From Anaerocolumna jejuensis DSM 15929 (GTDB lineage: Bacteria; Bacillota; Clostridia; Lachnospirales; Lachnospiraceae): 63,853 nt of DNA. Positions 1-7,453 of this stretch are shown here, one piece after another. The notes below the pieces were generated by a model, which was not told where the DNA came from, did not search any database, and saw only the letters and a program-made list of their open reading frames with translations. How positions within the stretch are numbered: the stretch's first letter is position 1; each line of letters begins with the position of its first letter. The stretch spans positions 121,232-185,084 of the forward strand of contig NZ_FRAC01000013.1 of assembly GCF_900142215.1 (NCBI RefSeq). Direction: 5' to 3'. A program made the translations under genes and the position numbers.

Positions 1-210
1 GTTAAAGACATGAGTTAAAGACATGAGTTAAAGACATGAGTTAAAGACATGAGTTAAAGACATGAGTTAGAGGCATGAGTTAGAGGCGTGAGTTAGAGGC
101 GTGAGTTAGAGCATGGGTTAGAGGCATGAGTTAGGGCATGAGTAAAGGCATGAGTTAAAGGAATGAGATAAAGACATGAAAAAAGGCATAGAATAAAGAT
201 ATGAGATAAA
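1..210. repeat. 13-bp tandem repeat (minisatellite), continues past window edge
   Basis: The first 65 bases are five exact copies of the 13-mer GTTAAAGACATGA. They are followed by about ten degenerating copies (GTTAGAGGCATGA, GTTAGAGGCGTGA and 12-base variants) to about position 210. The array starts at the window edge, so its true length is unknown. No convincing reading frame runs through it. Confidence 0.9.
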
Positions 211-272
211 AGGCACCAGATTTAATGTAATAATTGATTCGGTTATTATAAATTAATCTCAGCCTGCATTTA

Positions 273-347
273 TGTATATTTGGTGTATAAAAATGCAACG
301 AAGTGACTTTCACGGAGCTGAGTGTATTTTTATACCCCAAATATACA
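273..347. repeat. Long imperfect inverted repeat (22-bp arms)
   Basis: Arms at 273-294 and 326-347 are reverse complements with one mismatch, separated by a 31-base loop. The loop itself contains a small GTGA-CTT-TCAC hairpin. There is no U-run, so it is not a standard terminator. It lies between the minisatellite and the marR promoter and could be a small MITE-like remnant or a structured RNA. Confidence 0.75.
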
Positions 348-395
348 TTCAATAAACATGATATTAGCCTATCTATCCCTCAAATCACAATTTAA

Positions 396-433
396 TTGAC
401 AACAGTACCATATAGTACTATACTATGTAGTAT
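396..433 (+). promoter_or_regulatory. Sigma-A promoter with overlapping palindromic operators for the MarR operon
   Basis: TTGACA (396-401), a 17-base spacer and TATACT (419-424) form a near-consensus promoter. Two adjacent imperfect palindromes overlap the spacer and -10: 404-419 (AGTAC...GTACT) and 420-433 (ATACTA..TAGTAT). Operators placed over the promoter just upstream of a MarR gene suggest autorepression, which is inference from the arrangement. Confidence 0.8.
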
Positions 434-447
434 GGAGGTGAAGGAAG

Positions 448-873
448 ATAAAAACGAATGGAGGATTTCTTATTTCACAAATCAAGCAGCTTCAGGGCAG
501 GGTTTTTGAAAAAATGTTAAAAGAGAGCGGAATTGATGCCTTTAATGGAGCCCAGGGACGGATTCTGTATGTGTTGTGGGAAAAGGAAAGGCTTACAATC
601 AGTGAAATAGGGCATCTTACCTCACTTGCCAAGACCACCCTTACCAGTATGCTTGACAGAATGGAGGAGAGTGGGCTGGTGGTACGAAGTGCGGATAAGG
701 AAAACCGCAGGCAGGTTATTATATCCATTACGGACAAGGCAAAGGCTTACAAAGAAGATTATGACCGCGTATCGGAAAGAATGAATGAATTATTTTACAA
801 GGGCTTTTCAGAAGAAGAGATTTCAGCCTTTGAAGGAATGCTGGGGCATATCATTAACAATCTGGATGGTTGA
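448..873 (+). CDS. MarR family transcriptional regulator, possible ATA start
   Basis: This is a winged-helix MarR regulator; the recognition region reads SLAKTTLTSMLDRMEESGLV and is followed by a basic wing (DKENRRQV). The first ATG in frame is at 514, but the frame is open back to 442 and encodes the expected family N-terminus (NGGFLISQIKQLQGRVFEK). No ATG, GTG or TTG occurs in that stretch. ATA at 448 lies 9 bases after GGAGG (434-438), so either ATA initiates or the start codon has mutated. Starting at 514 would remove the first helix used for dimerisation. It heads an operon with a PNPOx-fold protein and an alpha/beta hydrolase and sits behind palindromic operators, so autoregulation is likely. 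The ligand is unknown. Confidence 0.85.
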   Translation: MKTNGGFLISQIKQLQGRVFEKMLKESGIDAFNGAQGRILYVLWEKERLTISEIGHLTSLAKTTLTSMLDRMEESGLVVRSADKENRRQVIISITDKAKAYKEDYDRVSERMNELFYKGFSEEEISAFEGMLGHIINNLDG

Positions 874-932
874 GGAAAAGGTATCTTAAACCCGGCAGTT
901 GCGAAAGTGATTAGAATGGAGGATAAGAGAAG

Positions 933-1364
933 ATGGAGAAAGAAGTAAAGGACTGTATTGTAAAACTGGTAGAGGTCAGCAGGGATGCCGTTGTATGTTC
1001 CGTAGATGAGGAAGGATATCCCAATGCGAAGGCGATGTTCCGGATAAAAAATGAAGGGCTTACTACCTTCTGGTTTTCAACAAACACCTCATCCATACGT
1101 TTAGGGCAATGGCTGCGTAATCCCAAGGCATCCATCTATTTTCTGGATGCAGAGGGGTTCCATGGACTGATGCTTACCGGTGAAATGAAGGTTCATACGG
1201 ATGAAGAAACCAAACAGGCCTTTTGGAAACAGGGGGATGAGATGTATTATCCCCTTGGGCCTACGGACCCTGATTACAGCATTCTTGAATTTACGGCAGT
1301 AAAGGGAAATTATTATCATGGGCTGGAGAAGCACCTGTTCTTAACAAATGAAGTGGAGGGGTAA
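933..1364 (+). CDS. Pyridoxamine 5'-phosphate oxidase-fold flavoprotein (general stress protein 26-like)
   Basis: The 143-residue protein has the split-barrel PNPOx pattern: an early VVCSVDEEGYPNAKAMF strand pair, a central FWFSTNTSSIRLGQW segment and a C-terminal FTAVKGNYYHGLEKH strand. Such proteins bind FMN or F420-like cofactors, or haem, and often act in general stress defence. Substrate cannot be read from sequence. GGAGG about 10 bases upstream supports the ATG at 933. It lies 59 bases after marR and 5 bases before the hydrolase, so it is probably co-transcribed with both. Confidence 0.85.
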   Translation: MEKEVKDCIVKLVEVSRDAVVCSVDEEGYPNAKAMFRIKNEGLTTFWFSTNTSSIRLGQWLRNPKASIYFLDAEGFHGLMLTGEMKVHTDEETKQAFWKQGDEMYYPLGPTDPDYSILEFTAVKGNYYHGLEKHLFLTNEVEG

Positions 1365-1369
1365 TCTTA

Positions 1370-2122
1370 ATGCCGTACTGTCAGGTAGAAGATTGTAATA
1401 TATTTTATGAGGATATGGGAATCGGAGAAACAATTCTCTTTTTGCACAGTGGTTACAGCAGGGGAATTATTGCTTTCTCCGGACAGATTCAGCCGTTTTT
1501 CAACCAGTACCGGCTTCTGCTGCCGGATTTCAGAGGACATGGAAGAACTACGGCAATAAACAGGGATTGGGATACTGCCGTTATTGCTGACGATATGGCA
1601 GGGTTTATCGAGAAGCTGGACCTTGGTAAAGTGCATCTGATTGGCTACAGCCTGGGCGGAGGTGTGGCCCTTCATTTGGCAGCAAAGCATCCGGAGCTGG
1701 TAAAGAGTATTGTAACCATCGGCTGCGGCGGTGTGCCTGACGGAACCGGCTCTGAGGACTATGAACCAGAGGCACTGCTTGAAAGAAATGAGCGTGCCTT
1801 TATTGAGAAAATCAGGGTTCAGAATATGGAAGCTACCGGCGGGGATTGGAAGCACCATATGCGCCAGAGCATAAGGGACTGGAGAATGTACCCCTGTCTT
1901 ACGGACAAGGACTTTGAACAGCTTAAGATGCCTGTGTTCTTCATTGCCGGAGAGCTGGATACCTATGCTTCCAGGGACAGGCTGCTTGCCATGCAGAATA
2001 AATGTGCGAAAGCGGAGGTCTGGATTGTCCCGGGCTGCGGGCACAGGCCCCATATGCCTACTGAGAATGTGAAAGAAGTCAATGAACGCATAAAGAATTT
2101 TTTGGAATCTGTAAAAGGATAG
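1370..2122 (+). CDS. Alpha/beta hydrolase
   Basis: This is a 250-residue alpha/beta-hydrolase-fold enzyme. The nucleophile elbow GYSLGGG puts Ser at residue 94, and the C-terminal GCGHRPHMP carries the catalytic His (about 226). The acid is probably the Asp in GELDTY. The oxyanion region is LHSGYS rather than the usual HG. The start is supported by GGAGGGG directly upstream, and it begins 5 bases after the PNPOx-like gene. An esterase, lactonase or C-C hydrolase role is possible; the sequence does not decide. It is the last gene before a strong terminator. Confidence 0.85.
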   Translation: MPYCQVEDCNIFYEDMGIGETILFLHSGYSRGIIAFSGQIQPFFNQYRLLLPDFRGHGRTTAINRDWDTAVIADDMAGFIEKLDLGKVHLIGYSLGGGVALHLAAKHPELVKSIVTIGCGGVPDGTGSEDYEPEALLERNERAFIEKIRVQNMEATGGDWKHHMRQSIRDWRMYPCLTDKDFEQLKMPVFFIAGELDTYASRDRLLAMQNKCAKAEVWIVPGCGHRPHMPTENVKEVNERIKNFLESVKG

Positions 2123-2180
2123 ATATCTGATAGCTGAAAAAATATAAAAAAGTAATGAAGACCTACGAAGACCTATAAAA

Positions 2181-2220
2181 AAAGTAACGGAGAGATACAA
2201 AACTCTCCGTTACTTTTTTT
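2181..2220 (+). terminator. Rho-independent terminator of the MarR operon
   Basis: A perfect 14-bp stem (AAAGTAACGGAGAG at 2181-2194 with 2203-2216) is followed by a T-run. A-rich sequence on the left side means it could also work on the other strand. Confidence 0.93.
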
Positions 2221-2247
2221 GTGGGAAATTCACTGTAGAAACAGGCA

Positions 2248-2273
2248 TAAAAAAAGCAATGGATAGCCATTGC
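2248..2273 (-). terminator. Orphan minus-strand terminator
   Basis: The stem GCAATGG/CCATTGC (2256-2262 with 2267-2273) is preceded on the plus strand by eight A residues, so on the minus strand it ends in a U-run. No minus-strand gene lies just to its right. The rest of 2274-2500 holds no gene I can support; the open frame from 2350 to 2529 lacks protein-like composition and a ribosome site. Confidence 0.6.
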
Positions 2274-2529
2274 GCACATTAATATCTATTTTTGATACAA
2301 CTTAATACAAGTCATGTATTTCTCAATCAAATTGTATTAATAACATACCATGCAAATGGGAAGTTGTCAAGAAAAAATTAGAAAAATAGAGCAAAAGTCT
2401 GCTGGCAGCAATATGGGATTCCCGGAAGTATGCAAGGTGTTCCTCCTGATTTTGACAGGGTATGCTTCTTCGTATAAAATAAGTGAGCTTTATTTAATTA
2501 GCGACTTTCATTCAGAAGGAGATGTGCCA

Positions 2530-3378
2530 GTGACAAGAAGCTTAAGGAATCAGATATATTCGTTGAAAGCCTGCTATTCCCTCTTTCGGATCAAAACGGC
2601 GGAAAACTTTCAATACCGCCTGGCAGGCATTGCTGGCGCGACTACCAGCATCTTTTATGCAGTAATAGAAATTCTGGTTTACAGTATCTTTTATCATTAT
2701 GCTGAGAATAAAACCGGAGGGCTTCTGGCTTCCCTCAGCCTAAGGCAGGTAGTGACCTATCAATGGCTGGCACAGTTCTTATTTCTGATGCAGCCAATGA
2801 GTGTTGACACGGAGATATTAGGGAAAATCACAGGAGGGGATGTGGGAATCGAGCTGTGCCGTCCCTTGGACCTGTATTCCCACTGGTTTGCCAAGGTAGC
2901 AGCCGGCCGTCTTTCACCCTTAATGTGGAGGGGCTCAGGGGTACTGGTTGCCGGAATGCTTATGCCTCCCGCTTACCGTATGTCCCCTCCGGCTTCCCTG
3001 CTTCATTTCCTGCTGATGCTCATTTCCTTATTCAGTGCCTTTTTACTATGTACGGCTTACGGCATGCTTGCCTGTACCATCAGGCTTAATGTGGACTGGG
3101 GAGATGGGCCTTTGTATATGATACTGCTTGCAGGAGGGGTATTGTCCGGTACGTATCTGCCCCTTCAGCTATGGCCTGACTTTATGCAGAAATTCCTGTT
3201 ATTGCAGCCCTTTGCAGGGTATCTGGATATACCTGCCCGTTTTTATCTGGGAGTATTGAACCTACAGGACGGCCTGTGGGCCATTGGGATGCAGGTCTTC
3301 TGGATAACTGTATTTATCCTGGCCGGAAGGCTGCTTATGAACAGGCAGCTGAAAAAGGTAATTGTACAAGGCGGCTAG
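2530..3378 (+). CDS. ABC-2 type permease (first of a pair)
   Basis: This is an integral membrane protein of about 282 residues with six hydrophobic segments, typical of ABC-2 permeases that sit in pairs with an ATPase. The start is a GTG at 2530, preceded by AGAAGGAG with 8-base spacing; the protein then begins with the amphipathic helix and RNQIYSLKACYSLFRIKTAENFQYR usual in the family, here split as RNQIYSLKACYSLFR and IKTAENFQYR. A frame extending back to 2350 is spurious. Its partner is at 3715. No ATPase gene is adjacent, which is unusual for the family. The substrate is unknown. The stop codon TAG runs directly into the first 94-bp repeat. Confidence 0.82.
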   Translation: MTRSLRNQIYSLKACYSLFRIKTAENFQYRLAGIAGATTSIFYAVIEILVYSIFYHYAENKTGGLLASLSLRQVVTYQWLAQFLFLMQPMSVDTEILGKITGGDVGIELCRPLDLYSHWFAKVAAGRLSPLMWRGSGVLVAGMLMPPAYRMSPPASLLHFLLMLISLFSAFLLCTAYGMLACTIRLNVDWGDGPLYMILLAGGVLSGTYLPLQLWPDFMQKFLLLQPFAGYLDIPARFYLGVLNLQDGLWAIGMQVFWITVFILAGRLLMNRQLKKVIVQGG

Positions 3379-3659
3379 TGTGAATTATTGAAAAGCATAA
3401 TTCACACACAAGATTGTGCCTGCGAAATCCTCGGCACAATCTTGCGGCGCGATGGGAAGGCATGGCAGTTGGTGTGAATTATTGAAAAGCATAATTCACA
3501 CACAAGATTATGCCTGCGAAATCCTCGGCACAATCTTGCGGCGCGATGGGAAGGCATGGCAGTTGGTGTGAATTATTGAAAAGCATAATTCACATACAAG
3601 ATTATGCCTGCGAAATCCTCGGCACAATCTTGCGGCGTATTGGGATGGCATGGCTGTTG
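3378..3659 (+). repeat. Three tandem copies of a 94-bp structured repeat
   Basis: Copies start at 3378, 3472 and 3566 with an exact 94-bp period. Each contains two hairpins: an 11-bp stem GTGTGAATTAT/ATAATTCACAC, then AAGATTGTGCC/GGCACAATCTT around the loop TGCGAAATCCTC. A GCGGCG...GGGAAGGCATGGCAG tail follows. Copies 2 and 3 carry one mismatch in the second stem. Related copies lie at 34628-34797, 41290-41366 and in degenerate form at 30056-30105. The array fills most of the 336-base gap between the two permease genes. Confidence 0.93.
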
Positions 3660-3714
3660 GTGGTGGAAGAACAGGGGAGTTTTGTGGAAGGATTGAGCAG
3701 AAAGAGAGGAAAAT

Positions 3715-4512
3715 GTGGAAGGAAACAAGGAAATTACCCTTTACTTTAAACTTATTCGGATAAATTTTCTGACCGGGCTGCAATATAAGGGATGGCCCTT
3801 TATGATATTGCAGACTCTGTTTGTGGTAGTAACAGACCCTATCGGGCTGGTATTGCTGTTTAACAGATTTGGCAATATCGGCAGCTGGTCGGTATATAAG
3901 ATATTGCTAATATATGCCATTGCGGTTACCTCCTTTGGACTTGCAGAGAGCTTATGCAGGGGATTTGATTATTTTCCCTGGAAGATGATAAGGTCGGGTG
4001 ACTTTGACCGGGTGCTGTTAAGGCCAAGGTCCCTGATGGTGCAGGTGGCAGGGAGTTACTTTCATATACACCGCCTTGCCAGGGTATTTGGAGGGCTGTT
4101 TACTGTTATCTATTGCCTCCGGGCATTAAAAGTAACCGTCAGCCTGCTGGATATTCTTATGCTGGTCCTTACCTTTTTAGGCGGGTTTATCACTTATACA
4201 GGAGTATTTGTACTGACCTCCGGTATTGCATTCTTTACGGTAAAGGGGCTGGACTGGATTTATATTTTCACTAATATCAGCTATCAGGTAACCCGCTGTC
4301 CCATTGACTATATGCCTAAGGTATTAAAATACATGTTTACCTTTTTAATGCCCATGCTTGTAATCAGCTACTATCCGGCCGCAGCAATATGCGGCTGGAC
4401 AGACAGCTATTACAGAGGCTTTCTGGCCTTACCGGCAGGTATCGCCTTCTTTCTAATGGCAGCCCGTGTCTGGCAGTTTGGTGTAAGGCATTATAAGAGC
4501 ACCGGAAGTTAA
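3715..4512 (+). CDS. ABC-2 type permease (second of a pair)
   Basis: This 265-residue membrane protein has about six transmembrane segments and belongs to the same ABC-2 class as the gene at 2530. The residues CRGFDYFPWKMIRSGDFDRVLLRPRS are characteristic of the cytoplasmic loop after TM2, here seen as GDFDRVLLRP. It starts at GTG 3715 behind AGAGAGGA. Together the two proteins would form the membrane part of a heterodimeric exporter, but the ATP-binding subunit is absent nearby. Either it is encoded elsewhere or it has been lost. The repeat array between the genes would put about 280 bases of structured RNA inside the transcript. Confidence 0.85.
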   Translation: MEGNKEITLYFKLIRINFLTGLQYKGWPFMILQTLFVVVTDPIGLVLLFNRFGNIGSWSVYKILLIYAIAVTSFGLAESLCRGFDYFPWKMIRSGDFDRVLLRPRSLMVQVAGSYFHIHRLARVFGGLFTVIYCLRALKVTVSLLDILMLVLTFLGGFITYTGVFVLTSGIAFFTVKGLDWIYIFTNISYQVTRCPIDYMPKVLKYMFTFLMPMLVISYYPAAAICGWTDSYYRGFLALPAGIAFFLMAARVWQFGVRHYKSTGS

Positions 4513-4519
4513 GGGACTG

Positions 4520-4624
4520 GTACATCGTTTCCAGATTGTCTAGACCGATTACTTGTCTAAACCCTCAGATGCACATCCAAAAAGCCCCGGCGTACTCAGT
4601 CCAGTCATTTGGAAAACGATGTAC
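4520..4624. repeat. Small inverted-repeat element between convergent genes
   Basis: The ends GTACATCGTTTCCA (4520-4533) and TGGAAAACGATGTAC (4610-4624) are inverted repeats with one extra base. They enclose about 76 bases with a TCTAGAC/TTGTCTA-like sub-hairpin. The element fills the whole space between the permease stop and the amidohydrolase stop, so it may act as a bidirectional terminator. The end sequence ATCGTTTCC resembles the ATCGTCCGTTTCC ends of the 232-bp elements. Confidence 0.6.
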
Positions 4625-5811
4625 TAAAAGCAGCTTTCGCTGCTATGACTTGAACTGTCTGCTTCAACGGGTCTTCCGTCAATAATTGTTTTGACCACAT
4701 TAGTAAGAGAGTCCAGGATATTACCATTGGTCAGCACGATATCCGCATCCTTGCCAACAGTCAAAGAACCTACCCGGTCTTCAATGCCGATATGCTTTGC
4801 AGGATTTATGGTAATGGCTTTCAGTGCCTCAAAGGGGTCCATTCCGGATTTTACGGCAAGGCCGGCACACAGGGAAAGATACTGTTCGGGAATTACAGGG
4901 CTGTCAGTAATAATGGAAACGGACAGTCCTGCCTTTGCCAGTATGCCGGGAGTGGTAAAGGTCTTATTTCTCAGCTCGAATTTCGTAGCATGACCAAGTG
5001 AGGGACCTACGGCAACCGGATAGCCTTCCTTTGCCAGCTCCTCCACGATCAGGTGTCCTTCCGTGCAGTGCTCGATGGTAAGCCTTAAATCAAATTCCTT
5101 TGCAATACGGATTGCCGTGAAAATATCATCTGCCCGGTGGGCATGGGCTTTTAGAGGAATTTCGCGGTTCAATACCGGCAGCAGAGCCTCAAGCTTCATA
5201 TTAAACGCAGGCTTTTTACTGTCATCCTCGCCTGCACTTATAAGCTTTGCCTGATATTCCTTTGCCTGAAAAAGGATTTCCCTAAGCTTGGCGGCAGTGG
5301 ACATACGGGAATAGTTATTCTTGTCCTTATAGACCCGTTTGGGATTCTCCCCAAAGGCACATTTCATTGCTATCTTTTCCCTGATTACCATATTGTCGAT
5401 CCGTGAGCCGGAGAGCTTGATGGCAGCGAAAGTACCGCCTAATACGTTGGAGCTTCCGGGGCCGGTTGCCACACTGGTCACACCGCCCTGTACCGCCTGC
5501 AGCAGGGTGGGGTCCATTGGATTGATAGCATCAATAGCGCGAAGATGGGGTGTCAGGATATCATTCATTTCATTATAGTCTTTTCCCTCGAAGCCGATTC
5601 CATAGCCATCAAGGCCGATATGGGAATGGGCATCTACAAGGCCGGGATATACCCATAAATCTATGGCATCTATTACATTCATACCATCTTCTTTTGGAAT
5701 ATCCGGTTGTATTTTTGTGATTTTTCCATTTATGCACAGGATGTCTGCTATGTAGGGAACTTCGTTGACGGCATCATGTATCAGGCCGCCTTTTATAAGT
5801 ATAGATTCCAT
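4624..5811 (-). CDS. Amidohydrolase (imidazolonepropionase-like)
   Basis: This is a metal-dependent hydrolase of 395 residues. After a short beta domain, the HxH metal motif appears as PGLVDAHSHIG, followed by HAHRADD and IEHCTEG metal-site histidines and a late ITDSPV aspartate. These are standard for the amidohydrolase superfamily, close to imidazolonepropionase or dipeptidase-like members. The start at 5811 is chosen because GGGGAG lies just upstream; the frame runs on to 5877 without a ribosome site. It follows the GH43 gene on the same strand after 102 bases and may be the last gene of that operon. A link to glycan use is not obvious; the substrate is unknown. Confidence 0.85.
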   Translation of the reverse strand: MESILIKGGLIHDAVNEVPYIADILCINGKITKIQPDIPKEDGMNVIDAIDLWVYPGLVDAHSHIGLDGYGIGFEGKDYNEMNDILTPHLRAIDAINPMDPTLLQAVQGGVTSVATGPGSSNVLGGTFAAIKLSGSRIDNMVIREKIAMKCAFGENPKRVYKDKNNYSRMSTAAKLREILFQAKEYQAKLISAGEDDSKKPAFNMKLEALLPVLNREIPLKAHAHRADDIFTAIRIAKEFDLRLTIEHCTEGHLIVEELAKEGYPVAVGPSLGHATKFELRNKTFTTPGILAKAGLSVSIITDSPVIPEQYLSLCAGLAVKSGMDPFEALKAITINPAKHIGIEDRVGSLTVGKDADIVLTNGNILDSLTNVVKTIIDGRPVEADSSSHSSESCF

Positions 5812-5913
5812 TATATTCTCCCCGGTATTATATTTTCTTCTTGCAATAATAGTAATACTTTTAACAACCGAAGTCAAATTTAAGGAACCGGAGCATCCTT
5901 TGGCATTATAGGG

Positions 5914-7326
5914 TCAGCTTAAGGGATAGGGCTGAGGGGTAACCGTGGGACCGTAGACCTCCAATCTGTCATCCTTTCCTTTCACAGGAACAAAGCGCAG
6001 GCGGTCAATGCAGATATTTCTTGGCTGGACGGCAGTGGTATCGTGATGGGTATGGTAGACAATAAACAGGGACTTTCCGTCCGGTGATGATACAATACAG
6101 TGGTGGCCTGGGCCATGGGCCTTGCAGTGATAGGAGAGGATTGGGTTTCCCTCGTATTTTGTATAAGGTCCCAGAGGGGTATCTGCAATCGCATAGCCCA
6201 CCGCATAGCCAGCACTTTCAAAATGGCTGCCGGAATAGGTGAGATAATATTTTCCCCTGTGCCGCAGAACATAGGGAGCCTCTGCAACAGCTGCCTGCTG
6301 CTGTTCCCAGGTCTCGGTGGCCCTTATGACCATTGTCTCTGTAGAAAGAATAGGGGTTACAAGGTCATGCTCCATCCTCATGGCATAGAGGGCATAAGTC
6401 TTTCCCTCCCGCCAGGAAACATAGAATATATAGACCTCTCCGTCCTCATCCACAAAAAAATGTCCGTCAATGCTTTTGTCAAAGAGATAGCCGGGCTCCG
6501 GAAGAAAGGGTCCCAGGGGGGAATCACTGACACATATTCCAAGGTGCTCGTTAACGGACACCAGCATATAGAATTTTCCGTTGTTGCAAATAATGTCAGG
6601 GGCCCAGTACCATCTATTCATGCCCCAGACCTCATCCATGACCTTACCGGCATATTCCCAGTGGACAAGATCCCTGGAGGTGTAAGCCTCATAACCTGCC
6701 GGTAGAGAGGAGGAGGTCGCATACAGGTAGTAAATACCTTGATGATACAGGATATCAGGATCTGCATATCCGTTTAATACAGGGTTCTGATACCTTGGTG
6801 CCGGCTGGGGGAGGGGATTAAGTGTACCGGTGTGAAAATTCCGCCATAAATCATCCCTGTCCCTTGGAGAAAGCTCTGCCTGTCCCGGGTCTGCTGCGAT
6901 GGCGGCAAGGTGGCTGCCTGTGTCTTCCAGGGGCAGTTCAACCACAGGCCAGGGAGTGAATTCCGAAGCAACGGCTTCAAGAGCAATGTCCTTACGGAGC
7001 CTGTTTTCCGAAGCAGTATCTTCTATATAAATCTGGCATATATTATTTTGCATCCTTATGGTAATATGATAAGTATGATTTGTTTCCAGAATTCCTGATT
7101 TTCTTCTTTGCAGTGTACTAAACCTGTTCCCTCCAGCTGCCAGAGAGAGCAGTTCGGTAAAACCGTCCTCCGTAAGGGTAAACAGATAACCCTTTGCAGG
7201 ATGCGTTACAGAATCCGCCATAAACAGGATGCCGCACCATTTAAGCAGCGGTGAAAGCTGCAAATCTGCCTCTATGGTAAAATTGGCACCGGAAGTGCTC
7301 TCTTCGCCTAAAACCTGCCATTTCAT
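5914..7326 (-). CDS. Glycoside hydrolase family 43 protein, intracellular
   Basis: This 470-residue protein has no signal peptide. Residues 1-150 form a beta-rich, lectin-like region, and residues 180-470 a five-bladed GH43 propeller. The three catalytic acids are visible: Asp189 (YADPDI, base), Asp244 (WAPD, pKa modulator) and Glu349 (EAPYVL, acid). GH43 enzymes are mainly arabinofuranosidases, xylosidases or arabinanases; the exact one cannot be told here. AGGAGGAC upstream fixes the ATG at 7326. It lies downstream of a GH2 gene with a large stem-loop between them, and probably trims imported oligosaccharides. Confidence 0.9.
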   Translation of the reverse strand: MKWQVLGEESTSGANFTIEADLQLSPLLKWCGILFMADSVTHPAKGYLFTLTEDGFTELLSLAAGGNRFSTLQRRKSGILETNHTYHITIRMQNNICQIYIEDTASENRLRKDIALEAVASEFTPWPVVELPLEDTGSHLAAIAADPGQAELSPRDRDDLWRNFHTGTLNPLPQPAPRYQNPVLNGYADPDILYHQGIYYLYATSSSLPAGYEAYTSRDLVHWEYAGKVMDEVWGMNRWYWAPDIICNNGKFYMLVSVNEHLGICVSDSPLGPFLPEPGYLFDKSIDGHFFVDEDGEVYIFYVSWREGKTYALYAMRMEHDLVTPILSTETMVIRATETWEQQQAAVAEAPYVLRHRGKYYLTYSGSHFESAGYAVGYAIADTPLGPYTKYEGNPILSYHCKAHGPGHHCIVSSPDGKSLFIVYHTHHDTTAVQPRNICIDRLRFVPVKGKDDRLEVYGPTVTPQPYPLS

Positions 7327-7385
7327 AAGCTGTCCTCCTGATTTCATTCATTCTATGATCTATGCTTTATGGATATTATAGATTC

Positions 7386-7426
7386 TTGATTCGGGTAATA
7401 AGCTGATCTCAGCTTTCCCGAATCAA
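7386..7426. promoter_or_regulatory. Intergenic stem-loop between GH2 and GH43 genes
   Basis: TTGATTCGGG and AAGCTGA pair with TCAGCTT and CCCGAATCAA to give a stem of about 17 bp with a 4-base asymmetric bulge. There is no U-run on the minus strand. It may stabilise the upstream mRNA or set different expression of the two genes. Confidence 0.65.
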
Positions 7427-7453
7427 TCTTACTTTTAGTAATTAAATTCTATT

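Noticed and set aside
155..352. 65-residue minus-strand ORF at the left edge
   Set aside because: It lies across the inverted repeat and minisatellite, has no ribosome site and no protein-like pattern.
2350..2529. N-terminal extension of the first ABC-2 permease
   Set aside because: No ribosome site; a GTG with good spacing at 2530 gives the family length.
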